Assembly (NCBI GenBank): GCA_030549775.1
Contig: CM060173.1
Span: forward strand, 3,997,501 to 4,061,500
DNA: 64,000 nucleotides
From: Tamarix chinensis
Lineage: Eukaryota > Streptophyta > Magnoliopsida > Caryophyllales > Tamaricaceae
Direction of reading: 5' to 3'
Position 1 is the first letter of the stretch. Each line of letters starts with the position of its first letter. Made by a program: the position numbers and the translations under genes. The notes beneath the pieces were generated by a model. The model worked only from the letters and a program-made list of their open reading frames with translations. It was not told the DNA's origin and searched no databases. Below, in pieces: positions 10,274 through 23,474 of this stretch.

Positions 10274-10584
10274 TTAACACACACCAACAAAATCTAAACC
10301 AAAATGCGAAGTTAACCATGTGTTTAGGGTAGCTATCCCTAAAGAGCCATCAATTCCTATTTTGAGATCTTTCATTTTAAATATTAACACCTTAATAATG
10401 TGATCATAAAATATCACATAATGCATAAAAATTCAAATTCTGTACTTACCTATTTTCCTTTATGTCTAATTATTTAAGTCAACCGTAAGGTTAATGAGCC
10501 AAGCTAAAGTCAAGGTCAACTCTAAGTTCTATCTAGGAATCTATTAAGGATATTTTATTTTCGATTATCAATACTTAGGCACAT
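10274..10584. repeat. Unclassified repeat shared with 24240-24400
   Basis: This stretch shares, in the same order, AGGGTAGC, CCCTAAAGAGCCA and a TCTTTCA(C/T)TTTA box followed by a form of ATTA(G/A)(T/C)(G/A)(T/C)CTTAAT with the region at 24290-24365 inside A2. It is therefore debris of the same repeat group, in reverse orientation. No gene is visible. Confidence 0.45.
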
Positions 10585-11369
10585 TGTCACACCTAAAAGT
10601 TTACTACTGAAAAATTTCATTTTAGAGGTGTTACGATTGTACTCAACCTAAGGCTTGCTTACCATACCATCCTTACACCTAATATAATGAAAAACTTTTA
10701 GAACTTAAAATAAGATAAACAAAGATTGAGGAAAAATTTCATAAACTTGTATAATAGTTGAAGTACAGAATGACAAAATACAATAAAAAAGGGATCCAAT
10801 GGAACTAAGAGTTAAAAGGTGTATGAAAAAATAACTAACAATCGGATAACATTAACTCTATGTCTCAACCCCAAAGGATAATATAATCACTCATCCACAG
10901 GTAAAGCATTATAAGCATTAAAATCATCCAAACAATCCTTAGTGACTTGTATAATGAAATGTGGGTCATTTTCTCGTGAGAAAGAGTAGCACTATTGAGA
11001 AGGATGATCAGTATGCTACGTGCTGATAATAATAGTAAAGGGGAAAACACACATAATGCCACATGAAAAGATAAATTATGTATATTAATCATGTTATGAG
11101 ATGATTCAAGAGAGAAATCAGAGGATTCCCATAATAGGTATACTTATAATCCATTTTTTTAATTATTTTGAGTTTAGGGACCCCATTATTTTTAACCAAT
11201 GGAATAATATCAATAATATACAACTCTAAGATACAACACTCCCAACCACTATTATCTTCTAGTGGAATAGACTAGTACAACCTAAAGGTACAATGCTCTT
11301 GACCACTATTGTCGTTTGGTGGAATGGATTGGTATAACCTTAGGGCACAACACTCCTCACCATTATTCT
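10585..11369 (-). mobile_element. Family B copy B2, left part (3' end, reverse)
   Basis: It begins TGTCACACCTAAAAG then ACTACTGAAAAATTTC, which is the reverse complement of a family 3' end. It runs through reversed motif units at 11225-11369 (ACCACTATTATC, then GTGGAATAGAC; ACCACTATTGTC, then GGTGGAATGGA). At 11370 it is broken by B1, whose flanking duplication ATTCT (11365-11369 and 27677-27681) shows that this copy continues at 27682. Confidence 0.65.
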
Positions 11370-11885
11370 TGTAATACCCTTAATTTTAGCTTTCCTTAAT
11401 CCCAAGTAATTAATATCATAACCGAATTCTAATATTGAGAAATTTGTATTTCTATTTTACCCTAACCTAAATAATATTATCTTAACCCTATTTTTTTATT
11501 CTGAGTTATTTTTTTAACCCGAATCTAACTTCTAATAGTTGATAATTAAATTATCCTAATACCCTAACCTAAACTATATAAACCTAATTCTAATTTTTGA
11601 TCCAAACCTAATTTATTCCCTTTTTCCTTTTCTCCTTCTCCTTCTCCTTTTTGTTTTTCTTCCCCACCTTCTTGACTTCTTTTCCTTATTCTCCCTAGGC
11701 TTGCGTGAACTAGTTCATTTTCCCCCGACCAAATCTCCCTAGCATTCTTCCATATCATGACTTGGACACTACCTTTACCATCACTTATCAACTCTCCTTT
11801 TTTACATGAGGGGTTACATTGACAAACATTCCCGATCACCTTACCTTTCCCTTCTCCTTATCTTTATGCACACAACATGTTTGTG

Positions 11886-11895
11886 TATATATAAG
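11886..11895 (+). promoter_or_regulatory. TATA box of B1
   Basis: TATATATAAG is followed by ACACATTTCAATGCA. B3 has TATATAAAAG followed by GTGCATTTAATGCA at the same place, so TATA plus a TTYAATGCA downstream box is conserved between two family B copies. Confidence 0.6.
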
Positions 11896-12592
11896 ACACA
11901 TTTCAATGCACTGAGCCACTCTTTCTCCTTCACCATCCATTTTTCTATCGAAAAACCACCATTAACAAAACACCTTCTTCCTTCTTCTTGTCCTCCTCAC
12001 TGTTTCCAAAACAACCCTAAATACCACCATTGGTATCCCTAGGGAAGCACCTTCACCACCTACCCCCGACACCAAAACACCACTTCACCACTGGTGGACT
12101 TCACCGAAACTCCCCCACAACCAATGGCCAAAAAAACCGAAAGTCACCCCCCTTTTGCCACCAACCACCGCAGATTCCCTCTTCATTTTCTCCCCTTGGT
12201 TTCAGCAACAAAGAATCACACCACACCATCACCATTCGACCAAACTAACCGCATTACACCATCACCATTCGGCCAAACCAACTGCAACCCACACTCCACC
12301 TTTGGCCACAAACCATCAAAATCCCTACCTTCTTTTGGCCATTCCCATTGTTTCACCCCTATGTCCTTCAGCCCCTTTGGCCATTCCTCACCACCTAGAA
12401 ATGGAAGCTAGTGCCATTGCCACCCCTTGGCTCGACACTTGTTTCTATTCCTCCTCTGTTGGTTGCTCAAGTTATCATGAATCACTTATTTGTTTTGTTT
12501 CAATCTTCCTTAATTCTTTCACCCTTCCATTTCCTTAACAATTTCTTAATTATGTGGTTTAATCCTAATGGTGTTTTATTGTATTTTCTTAG

Positions 12593-12658
12593 GTCATATT
12601 TCAAAGGTACTGAAGAGGTAGGATAGGATAAGCATGCTTAGAGACTAGAGTTATTTTC
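12593..12658 (+). other. 66-bp exon-like block of B1
   Basis: It is preceded by TGTATTTTCTTAG and followed by GTAAGG. It contains AAGCATGCTT, which corresponds in position to the palindrome of the 62-bp block of family A. The equivalent block of B3 is 67 bp. Confidence 0.45.
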
Positions 12659-14992
12659 GTAAGGATATTTGTCGTAGTCTAGGAATTTTGGTTGCAAATG
12701 CCATGCATGATTTTGTGTTATATCATGTTGTTTTTATCATGTGATTAAATGTATTATTTTTAATGCTATGATATGATATTTGATATTATATGATAAGAAA
12801 TAAGTAAGTGGAGATTATGCAATATCATTATTCTATATGGAAACCCTCGGTATGATATATGGTTATAATATGGGTTTATGAAGGAATGATGAGTGTGAAA
12901 TGAGTATAATAAGGTATATAGATATAAATGGAGAATTTGGAAATAATGTTACCAATATATGTAAGATTTGCATGAAATAAAGGCTTATGTTATCGGTGAG
13001 GGTATTTTGGTTAATATGGTTTTAATATGAAAATCATGGTATTTTAATGTGATATATTATCTAAAATATGATAAGAAATTTATAGGAAGTGTTTAATGAC
13101 TGACCTAAGTTTAATAAAGTATGAAAATGACCTAATTTGGGAATAGTAACCCTAAAACCTGAAGGCTATCATTACATGTGTGAAACGGTAGAGTTAGACC
13201 CCAAATTCAAATATGTTGTTAATTTTATTTTTTTAGGAATGTAAATTGAATATGGAATTTTTTGAGCCATGAGAATAGCAACTCTTGAGATATGGTTATT
13301 ATCGCATGTGCAAGACGTTAAAGTTAGGCCTTTAAATTTGAGTGTTTTTATAATAATAATAATATTTGGGGGAAAAGTTACTTTTGGTGGATAAAAGAGT
13401 AATGGAAGTGGAGTTGTAACTAAAATGTGAAATTATGGTTTTTGGAAAAATTAAGGGTCCTAACCCTAGAGAATGACCTTAGGATCTATGTGATGTGCTT
13501 TACCTTCTTTAAATGTGGTATGTACATTTTGTTCTGAGTGGTGAATCGGTCTATTCTACTAGATTAAAATAGCGGGACACTAAAATCAAGATGAAATATA
13601 ATAAAATTTGAGATAAGTAACATAATGGATAAGATATTAATGACTTAAAGTGGAAGAGTACGTGAGTTAGGACCAAAGTGTTAGGTCCGTTCTTCCAAAT
13701 GATTATAGTGACTTAGGTTTGTTGTCCCTAAGAAATGCTTTAGGCTGTTCCATAAATTGAAGCATAGTGGGATCCATGAAATCAAAATAAATAAAAGATT
13801 GAAAGTTGTTATACGTGATAAAGAGGTCTGGATCAATACCTACCTTATGATACTTTACGTGTTTCACATATGTACTTATTCTCTATTGTGAATGTATGTA
13901 TTTAACTATATTCCTATCTCGATAGTATTTTTACCTTGGTTAGTATATAGCGTAGTAACCATCCTTTTTATGGGTGTTGCTCATTCCCACAAGTAGACTA
14001 CCTTGATGCTTTTGTGTAGGTCATTGAGGACCACTTAGATGATTTTGCTACCTATGATGTTCTCTATGAGGTAGAATGATGTTTTCTATCAGGGCATGGG
14101 CGTAGATTCATGTTATTTAGGGAATAGCTTTATCTAGATACCTATTTAGACTCAGCTCCATGGTATCTCTTTTGTTTGCATCTTATTGTACAAGCTCCAA
14201 ACTCATATTTAAGTTTATAAAGCTATTATCATTTCTATTTACTGTATTTTAGTTTTAATGGTTTTAGCCTTATTATTCATATGAGAATGGTAAGGTAAGC
14301 CAGAATCACATTGATTAGAGTGGTAATTGTAACACCCCTCCAAATTCACTACTGAAAATTTCATTTTATTAAAAGAAATAGCATAAGCAAATAAAATAAA
14401 ACTGTGAATTTTGGGGATATTACCGCCACACTTAGTACTAGACCGGTTTACTCCTACCGTTCCAGTACCAAGTGCTAAGGCTAAAAGAATAAAATACAAT
14501 TTGCTAGAAACTTAAACCATATTTAAATCAGAGTAGTGCAATAAACATTTTACAAGAATAGAGCCCACCATTGGTGGTTACAAGAATACATATTACATTT
14601 AAACCAGGAATTAAAAGAAAAAGAGGTGAAATCCTAAAAGTTTTAGGATAATCCTTACAATGGTATCTCTTTTCTCACCTGAATAGCACCTGTAATGCAC
14701 CTGCAAGGGACACTGCCCATTGAATAGGCAGGGGCCCAAGAATGGAACCCTTTAGTACTATGGTACTGAGTAACCCTTTAAACCACATTGAAAAGTAAAC
14801 CTGCAATGCAACACATCATGCATAACAATATACACATATAATAGGAAATGCATACACAACATCCACATACTTAGCAAGTCCATCTCATATTAATAGATCA
14901 TTATGTGAAATCAATAATTTTGGGCCTTAAGCCGTTAATCAATCATTATTCAATCAACATCTCTTGAATTATATCCATGTGAGTGCGAAAAC

Positions 14993-15315
14993 TCTACTAT
15001 TATAGCCGGTGGACCAAAAACATATAGGGAAGAACGCTCCTGACCACTATTATTCGCCGATGGATTGGTCTGCAGGGCAAAAGGCTCCTGGCTACTATTA
15101 TCACTAGTGGATCGGTCTATCCCTGACCCATATGGTGTTGAGCTTGGAACCCCCACTATTATAGCCGGTGGACCGGAATACATATATACATCTTCTAGGG
15201 TAAAGCACTCTTGGACCACTATTATATCTAGTGGACCGGAACTCATATACATCTTCCAGGGTAAAATATTCCTGGGCTACTATTATATCTGGTGGGCTGG
15301 TACACATAATATAAT
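14993..15315 (-). repeat. Dyad-motif triplets of A2
   Basis: Reverse-oriented units with CCACTATTAT followed by variants of GCCGGTGGACCGG. Two blocks (about 14993-15120 and 15147-15315) are separated by GACCCATATGGTGTTGAGC. Several units have lost CpG (for example CTAGTGGATCGG). Confidence 0.75.
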
Positions 15316-15414
15316 CCATCTAGGCCCGACTCAATTGTCTTTCACTTTCATGATTAGTGTTTTCCCTTTTAATTATCACAATAATTCCACTTATTTGCCT
15401 TGAAAGGGAGATCA

Positions 15415-15545
15415 AGATCACAAAGGTACGCTAGTCGTATCGATGCATACAAGCTACTCAGTACCCTTCAAACATCAACTTAGGGACGCAAAGATACCCC
15501 GGTCATATTGGTCCATACAAGCTACACAGTACCCTACCGACAAGG
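15415..15545. repeat. Two-copy repeat of about 65 bp in A2
   Basis: CGTATCGATGCATACAAGCTAC followed by CAGTACCCT at 15435-15466 reappears as a near match (CATATTGGTCCATACAAGC, TACACAGTACCCT) at 15504-15536. It has no counterpart in the other copies I compared by eye. Confidence 0.5.
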
Positions 15546-17205
15546 ACATCTAATCCATAATTATGTATACCCCCTAAATAGGTCCGTAGAGCTAGATTGA
15601 AATACCCTAAAACCTTAATTTTAGAAATTATGGTAAAATAAGAATTTATTAGGAAAATTAATTAAGTAAAATTATTTCATTAAAATATAAGGGAATTAAT
15701 TAAGGTAAATCAAGAATAAAATAATAAATATTTTAATTAGGAAATATTAGGGTGTTTTGCTAATTAAAATGGAAGTTAAGGAAAATTTATTCAAAATAGC
15801 CAAATTAATCTAAAAAGAAATTTAATTATTATTATTATTATTATTTTAAATATTATTAATTTTAAATATTCAAAAATATCAAATGCCCAAAATACCCCAA
15901 CCCATCTATTTTCTCTTTCTTCCTTTTTTTTCTCTTTTATTCTTTCTTTTCCTTTTTTCTTTCTTTCTCCCCTTTCTCCTTTTCTTTCTCTTCTTCCCCA
16001 AATTGGGCCTGCCTCCCCTGCGACCCAATCCCTTCCTCCCATTTCTCGTTCGGCGCGGCCCAGCCCGCACACCTCACCTTCCTTTCCTTCGCCCGTCGCC
16101 CGCCTAGTCAACTCTTCTTTTCTTTCTCCCTGGACCGCCGGTCCAGCCTTCTTCCCTTCCTTCTTCTTCTTCCTCCCCCTTCGCAACCTGCAACTTCCCC
16201 CGACCTGTGCCTTGATTCTCGCCGTCGACCACGCCTGCTGATCCTCCTGCCTTTTTGACCCAACCAACCTTCTCCTCTTCTCGCGCGCCGTTCCTTCTCC
16301 CCGACCCAATCACAACATGCCATGGCAGACTTGTTGAAATGCCCCAAAAATATTTATTTTAAGAAATATAATATATAATGATTTATTAGGAAATTAATTT
16401 AATTAATTATTTTATTTGAAATGGGAAGGATTTATTTAGGGAAAATTAATAAGGAATTTATAAATATTTTATAAAGGAAAAAATGGGCTTTTTACTAATT
16501 AAAAAGGAATTTAGGAAAAATCTTTTAAAAATTCTAAATTAGCCAAGAAGAAAATTTAACATTATTTTATTTAAATATTTTTATTTTAAATACCCAAAAT
16601 ATTCTAATTAATTTATTTGACCCCAACCTACTTAAAATTTTCTTTTTCCTTTTTCCTTTTTCTTTTTCCTTCTTCCTTTTTCTTTCTTTTCCTTATTCCT
16701 CCTGATTGGGCCTAAGGCCCGGTCCAATCCTTTTCTTTTCTTTCTCTTCTTCCGTGGCCCAGCGCCATTCTTTCTTTCTTTCCTATGACAGCTGGAATGT
16801 GCGTTTTGTGCCTTTTTTCCCCTGGAATGCCGTGTTCCATTTAAGACCCTCATAATCGTTGCTGACTGGCCCGGTTCTTCTTTCTTTTCTTTTCTTTCTT
16901 TTTTCCTCGGCCACCCGGTTCACCTCCTTCTTCCTCCTTCCTCCTCCTTCGCCGACCTGCACCTTCGAAGCTTTGAAAATGGCGCTGCCGGCCACACATG
17001 ACTTGATCGGCCATTTCCTCTCTCTTTCTCTTCCCCTTGGCTCGCAGTTTAGCATGGTCTAACCCGTTTTCCTTTTCTCCCGCTCGAAGTCTTCCTTTTC
17101 CTTCGCAAAAGGTTGAATACGACCTAAATTTATGCCGGCTACCCCAAACCCTACATGGATTGCCCTCCTGTCGAACTGCAGAACCTTACCATTCCCTCTA
17201 AACTC

Positions 17206-17216
17206 TATAAATACCC
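17206..17216 (+). promoter_or_regulatory. TATA box of A4
   Basis: TATAAATACCC, 871 bp from the element start, preceded by CCCTCTAAACTC. It is the equivalent of the box in A1, with the run of C shortened. Confidence 0.65.
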
Positions 17217-17879
17217 GTTGATTGGTTGTCTTCAAATTTTTTTTCCCGAAACCCTAAGAGCCTACCCTATGCACCGCCACGACTTCAGATGACTCTCCCT
17301 CCGCCGTTAGCTAACTATGACGCCACCTTTGCCTACCAAAGTCTTCCTTGCACAACCCTCTAACTAACTGAGCCATCCATCTCCCTTGATTATTCTTGCA
17401 CGAGCCACCACAGTCGTGCGAAGTTCCCTGCCCATCAAACTAAAATTTTACCCCCGCAACCCTTGAGCCATCGTTCACCACCACATCCGCCACTTCTACT
17501 ACCTTCTACACCACCCAAAAGTTGCTACTAATCCTCCTCCATCTAGCCATAACCTTTTTTTCTCCTTTCTCCTTCTCCTCCCCTCTTTTTCTTCATCTCT
17601 TCCTTTTGGCCGCCACCTCTACTACCGTGAGCCGCCGCCTCTTGCCCGCCACCACCCTCACTTCACTCCTTTCAGCCTAGGCTACCACCAGCACCTCAAC
17701 CATCACCCTTTTTCTCCATCTATTCTTCTCAAACCCCAACTTTTCCTCTTTTAACCCACTTTTCCAGCCACCACCACCGCCGTCGTGTACCACCGCCGGT
17801 GCCACCCATCTCTACCGACTCAAGGTGAAACCCTAGACCCTCTCAACCCTTCTCCCCTATTTATTTAAATTTATTCTAT

Positions 17880-18570
17880 TTTTATTACACTTTTTAATAT
17901 TTATTCGATTATAATTATAATTATTATCATCATTATTATTAATGTTATTGGGTGTAAAATTAATGTCATATTTTCTTGGCAGAGTCGAGAGTAGGAATAA
18001 AATGATTAAGTTTTTAGTTTCAAATTATAGGCATTTATTATATTATTATAAGTTTTATTATCATTATTAATATTATTATTGATAATATTATTATTAGTAT
18101 TATTATTTTATTATTTCTATTATTTATCCAAGGAGGGTTGGAGCCCTAAATTATAATTATGATTCGCATACTTGTATCTTATTATTATTATTACTATTTT
18201 TACTATTATTATTAATAATAATATTATTATCTTTATTATTTTTAATATTATTATAAGTATTATATGTTATTAATATTATTATTACTATTATTAAATAGTA
18301 CTTTTATTATTTGGAGGTAGGGTCGAAAACCCTACCTTGTAATTTTAGGCTTATGTTATTATTATTATTAATATTAATATTAATAATAATAATAATATTA
18401 TTATTACTAATAATAATAATAATAATAATATTATTACTATTATCATTATTAGCATTATTTTAGTGAAGGGTAGAAACCCTTATACCACCATTTGTTTTAA
18501 ATTACATTAATATTATTATTAGTATTTTTAGTAGTATTTTGTATAGTTATTATTATAGTACTATTTTAAT
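17880..18570 (+). repeat. ATT/TAA trinucleotide tract of A4
   Basis: ATT-rich sequence interrupted twice by a related short segment (near 18123 and 18306, each with a variant of GGTTGGAGCCCTA or GGTAGGGTCGAAAACCCTA). It separates the GC-rich segment from the 62-bp block. Confidence 0.65.
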
Positions 18571-18651
18571 TAAAAACCGGGTCTTAGGGTAAGTTAGTAA
18601 ATAATGGTATTTTTAGGAGGGAACCTAATTCTAGCTTTTTTTCCATAATAG

Positions 18652-18713
18652 GTGAACCCAGTTAAAGCCCTCAAGAGGTATAGGAGCGTGCTCCAATACC
18701 GGTGACATTTTAG
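18652..18713 (+). other. 62-bp exon-like block of A4
   Basis: Preceded by TTTCCATAATAG and followed by GTAAAGG. The central palindrome GGAGCGTGCTCC is intact. Length equals that in A1, A3, A10 and A12. Confidence 0.58.
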
Positions 18714-18965
18714 GTAAAGGAGTACAAATGCCGTTTGTGTGTTATGTGTTTTATATTCCATGCATGCCATGTGATGTGAATTATAATGTATTTTATGTGT
18801 TTTTGTATATCTATCATATGTGCATCATGACATGGAGTTAAGGTAAGACCGTGCATTAAATTGTGGCATGAGTATTATGTGTATGGGTTGTGATATTATT
18901 GTGGTATGGTGTGGCCCATAAGACATGCATGATAGGGTTGGTAAAATAATGAGAGGGACGTTTTA

Positions 18966-19140
18966 ATGTTCGCATGGAGTTAATGTTTGCATGGAGCTAG
19001 GGTTTGCATGGAGTTAATATTTGCATGGTAGTGTTAGGGTTTGCATGGTGGTGTTAGGGTTTACATGATGGCGTTAGGGTTTTCATGGGAGTTACTAATT
19101 GTATGGGAGTGAATGGCTTGCATGGGAGTTAGGGTTTGTT
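18966..19140 (+). repeat. Short tandem array with GCATGG units in A4
   Basis: Seven or more units of about 22-24 bp of the form TTTGCATGG followed by AGTTA or a variant of TGGTGTTAGGG. Other family A copies have one or two scattered TTTGCATGGGA here, so the array looks expanded in this copy. Confidence 0.6.
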
Positions 19141-19275
19141 ATGGTTACCATGGTTTGGTGTGGTCAACTAGGGTTTGGAGGACGAGAACAATAGAATTCA
19201 GTCATGCATGTCTAGATGAAAGTTTTGAATAAAATACTTAAGACACTAATAATTTAAAGTGAAAGATTATTGAGC

Positions 19276-19626
19276 CGGGTCCAGCCGATCCACCGGTTAG
19301 GAATAGTGGTGTGGACTATTGTCCCATAAGTGACCGATCCACCAGCGAAAAATAGTGGTGTGGACTTTGTTCCGCAAGTGACCGACCCACCGACAATAAT
19401 AGTGGGGTGACCTCGAGCTCAATAAACACAAACTAGAGTTGCTAAGGTACTTAAAAGATACTAATTACTTACAGTGGAACACCATGTGAGCAGGAACCAA
19501 CCGATCCACAGGTTTGGAATAGTGGTGTGGACTATTGTCCTACACGTGACCGATCCACCGGCGAAAAATAGTGGTGTGGACTATTGTCCTGCAAGTGATC
19601 GGCCCACCGTTTAAAATAGAGGGGTA
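19276..19626 (+). repeat. Dyad-motif triplets of A4
   Basis: Six units in two blocks (19276-19408 and 19490-19626). The core here is CCGATCCACCGG in place of CCGGTCCACCGG, and the spacer after AATAGTGG is GTGTGGACTATTGTCC, so the middle of the unit has changed while the ends are kept. Confidence 0.75.
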
Positions 19627-20469
19627 TTTCTGTACTCACATGGATTTGATAAAAGGCATGGTGTGTATCGGCTTCTGGTATAATATTAATTAAATAATTA
19701 ATCCAGACTTTTTACACCTTTATATGTGGGCTTGATCATTTATAAGTTGTATAATTTTCTTCATGACTATATGTATTACATGTGTGGGTTTGAAAGTGTA
19801 AGTTGAATATGATCTTACATGATTTTATATGTTTATGTGTTTATGTGTTAGCCTTAGTGCTCGGTTACCTTACTTAGTACGTAGTGTACTGGTCACCCTT
19901 TTCATGGGTGCTGCTTATTCCCACGAGTAGAAGGCCCGTCTGACGTGTTGCAGGTAGGAGATGCCTATTTTGATGCCATTGATGTCTATGGGACATCAGG
20001 TGGGGCCGAGTGATGATTGGGCTGGATCAGTTTTTGGAGTGGCGTGACCAGTTTTTCCATTTGAGATTATTATTCCTATTTTCTTCTAATTATGTGAAAC
20101 TTCAGAAACAATTTTATTATTGTCGCTATTTTCTTCTCTAAAAACTATCTCTAGTAATTCGAATTATGTAAGAACGTATGCGTACTCTGATTTCTGTATT
20201 TATGAACTCTTGATTATTTAATATTGATGTGAGTTGTTTTCCTTAGCCTTAGCACTTGGTACTGGAACGGTAGGAGTGAACCGGTCTAATACTAAGTGTG
20301 GCGGTAGCATCCCCAGAATTTACGGTTTTAAATTTAAAGGTCTATAAGAAAAATGGTAAATTTTGGGGTGTTACACTTGTGTCGGCCTACCATCACTGGC
20401 CGATGTGCCCTATCCTACTTTCCCCCTATTCTCCTGCTCCCCTATTTTGTTATCCCCCTCCTTTGGCCC

Positions 20470-20481
20470 TATAAATACCCC
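20470..20481 (+). promoter_or_regulatory. TATA box of A3
   Basis: TATAAATACCCC followed by ATAACCAGCCC. A10 has the same text through ATAACCA, showing that the sequence just after the box is conserved as well. Confidence 0.68.
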
Positions 20482-21119
20482 ATAACCAGCCCTGGACACA
20501 GACTCTTTCCCGCACCTATAAAATCCCATCCTTTGCCCCACCGCCCGATCAGATGCCTTTGCCGTGGCCGTCGCCCAGCATCGCCACTCGGGCCACCTAC
20601 AATACCACTCCTTGCATCACCCTCTATCAAACTAAGCCACCTTCCGCTCTCTATTTTCCTTGCATGAGCCACCCTGGCCTTGCAAAGTACCTTTCTCGAG
20701 CAACCACACTTCCACCCCTGCTGCCCTTTGCACCACCGTTCACCACCACTCCCGCCGCAACCACCACCTCTTACACATCCCAAAATTTCCTACAGACCTT
20801 CTTGTACCTCCCCTTACCCCCTTTTCCTCTTCCTACCTCTCCTCCTCCCTTCCTACCTTTCCACCACCCTTGGCCACCGCAACATCGCTGCCTGCGCCTC
20901 CGCCTTTGGTTGTGCCACCACCACCATTCCAACCTTCTTCATCCGGGCATCTACCACCACCTCAACTTCCACCCTCACTCTCCCTCTCCTATTCCTAACA
21001 CTCAACTAATTCCCTCTTTTCCCTTTTTCCCGCCACAGCCGCTGCCCCCGTCACCGGTGCCGCCGGTCACCACCAACCCTAGGTGGTACCCCAACTCCTC
21101 TCAACCCTTAAACCCTAAT

Positions 21120-21760
21120 TATGCAAGCCTTATCCATTTTTACTTGTATTTATATTGTTATTATATATTATTATTATTATTATTCATTTTTATTATTTAT
21201 CATACTTATTATTTTTTATAGCCTTAGAATATTGTATTATTATTATTATTATTAAAGGGTCGAACCCTATTTATTATTAATTTGACTATTATTATTATTA
21301 TTATGTGTTATTATTATTAGTATTATTCATATGTATTATTAGTCACCATGGTTATTATTGTTTTTAGCCTCGAGATACTAGTATTATTAATGAGGGGCCA
21401 AAACCCTATTTTAATATTATTTTGATTATTATTATTATTACCAATATTATTATGATACAACTATTCGAACCATTATATTATCACTACTTCAAATATTATT
21501 ATTAATATCAATACCCTTAGCAATGTTAGTATTTTATTAGTATTAATTTTATTATATTATTATTTTATCCCTAATCCTACTATTAGCCTTAGCCTTAAAA
21601 ATACTAGGGTTTCTATTACTAGGAGTATTAGTATTACTATTATTATTAATAATATTTCTTTTTTTTGCTATAATTAGTGTTAGTACTATTATTAGAGGGA
21701 ATAAATCTATTAGATTTAATAATATAAATATGGCTATAAGTATTATTAAAAAACCCTATT
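21120..21760 (+). repeat. ATT trinucleotide tract of A3
   Basis: Degenerate ATT triplets with intervening AAACCCTA-containing segments. It begins shortly after CCCTAG|GTGGT (GT at 21083) and ends before CCCTCTTATAG at 21861-21871. Confidence 0.65.
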
Positions 21761-21871
21761 TTTCACTTGTAAAGTTTCCTTTAATAATAGTAACCCTAAT
21801 CTTAGAATAAAATAGGAAATAATAGTATTTTTGGTAGGGAAAAACTAAGGATTAGTTTTTCCCTCTTATAG

Positions 21872-21933
21872 GTGAAACCAATCAAAACCCTAAGGAGGCG
21901 TAGGAGTGTGCTCAAAGATCGGTGACGTACTAG
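21872..21933 (+). other. 62-bp exon-like block of A3
   Basis: Preceded by TTTCCCTCTTATAG and followed by GTAAAGG. The palindrome is slightly decayed (GGAGTGTGCTCA), which is what C-to-T and G-to-A change at its CpG and end would give. Confidence 0.57.
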
Positions 21934-23109
21934 GTAAAGGTGTAGCTAAGGCCTTATGTGTGTTATGTGCCTTTTATGCCTTGTATGCCATGTATCATGA
22001 TATGTTATGTATCTTATGCTTATTGTTATAACTTTTTTATGTATAGCGTAACTTGGAGTTGAGGTATGCTCATGTGTTATCTTATGGCATGTGTATAATA
22101 TGTATATGTTGTGATTATGATGTGATGTGTTGTGGCTCTTTAGGACATGCATGCTAGGATATGTAATGTGATGATATAGGGTGAAAGGATGAAAAGGGAA
22201 AATGGGGAAGTAAGTTGACCAAAGGGAAATAAGTTGACCAAGGGATGTGGGATTGACCTAAACATCCCATGATCTATGAGAGGAAGAATAAAATGGGACT
22301 TAAAGCAAAAATAAAGTAGATGAACTTTGCATGGGAGAATCTAGGGTTTTGCATGGGATGGATAGAGTATGCATAGGGGTGGAATTTACGTGTGGAAAGT
22401 TGCCTTGGGGTGTGAGGAAGGTAATGAAAGAGTTTTTTGGGTGAAAAATAGTATGTGGGACAGTATAAGGGTACATAGGAGACTAAGCTAGGGTTTGAGA
22501 GGAAACCCTAATTTGATAAGGTGGAAAAAAGAAAATAAATGGGGGTGAGTAGAGTATGAGATAAGAATGGGGGAATTTTCATGAGTGGGGCGAGCATGTG
22601 TATCATGGGAAGCAAGAGTGGATTGTGAGAAATGGAGGGGTGACATGTGGAAAGGCGGATGCTAGGGTTGGCATGACTAGTTAGGGTTTGGTGTGGTCAC
22701 CCAGGGTTTTGTGGGCACATGTGCACTTGGGGAGTAATGTGAGACGATGAGGGTTGAATCTAAGGGTTGTGATGTGTGGGGTGTTAAAACAATATGGGTT
22801 ACGTGAGATAGAGGGGGATGGGCCATATAGGCCCAAATTAGGGTTTTTTAGAGAAAACCCTAGGGAAGACTATGAATGGGCTTAGTGGTGTTAGGTAGTG
22901 GGCCTTGATACACACCCCTAGGAGTTGGGTCTCCAGTGTAAGTAGTGGAATAAGGAAAGGATGCTGGGGTGAGTTAGGAGGAGCAAAAGTCTCAAGATAT
23001 GGGACGGACCCTCTTGGAAGGATAAGTGTAGATGGAGTTAGTCATGCATGTCTAGGGTGAAACTTTTTGAATAAGATATGGTAAAAAATTAATCATATAA
23101 AGTAGAATA

Positions 23110-23474
23110 TTTTTGAGCCGAGCCCAGACCGATCTACTGGCATAATAGTGACCAGGTGTTGGAGTGCCTTGGATATCGATCCACTAGCATATAATAAAGG
23201 TTAGGTACGTTCTACCCTATAAGTGACCGATTCACTAGCTATAATAGTGGGGGATCCTGAACTCAATAAACCAAACCCTAAGTTTGGTAAGATATATAAA
23301 AGACACTAAGTACTTACAGTGGAACACCATGATAGTCGGGGCTAGACCGATCCATCGGTATAATAGTGGCTAGGAGCATTCTGCCCTAGAGACCGATCCA
23401 CCGGCATATAATAGTGGCTAGGTGCATTTTGCCCTACAAGTGACCAATCCATCAGCTATAATAGTGGGGTTTCG
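23110..23474 (+). repeat. Dyad-motif triplets of A3
   Basis: Six units in two blocks (about 23125-23245 and 23345-23474), with cores such as CCGATCTACTGG and CCGATCCACCGG followed by CATAATAGTGG or close variants. CpG loss is stronger than in A1. Confidence 0.75.

Larger units (their letters stand above)
16335..20375 (+). mobile_element. Family A copy A4: complete 4041-bp solo-LTR-like element
   Basis: It starts TGAAATGCCCC, ends TTTTGGGGTGTTACA and is flanked by perfect duplications CTTGT (16330-16334 and 20376-20380). It is inserted in the pyrimidine-rich segment of A3 and is the innermost layer of the stack. TATA box, AT tract, 62-bp block, motif triplets, the (A)GTACGTAGTGTACT dyad near 19879 and the stem-loop CACTTGGTAC/(A)TACTAAGTG at 20253-20298 are all present. 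It also has a short tandem array of GCATGG-containing units. Confidence 0.88.

Noticed and set aside
10585..10640. A tiny element between TGTCACACC and GGTGTTACG
   Set aside because: The right-hand string occurs where other copies simply read ATTTCATTTTATT; there is no matching duplication, so it is a chance match inside B2.
15791..17062. Lys/Glu/Arg-rich reverse frames in the pyrimidine-rich segments (also 4984-5249, 41415-41774, 53983-54273)
   Set aside because: They are the antisense of C/T-rich promoter segments of family A, and break at each copy.
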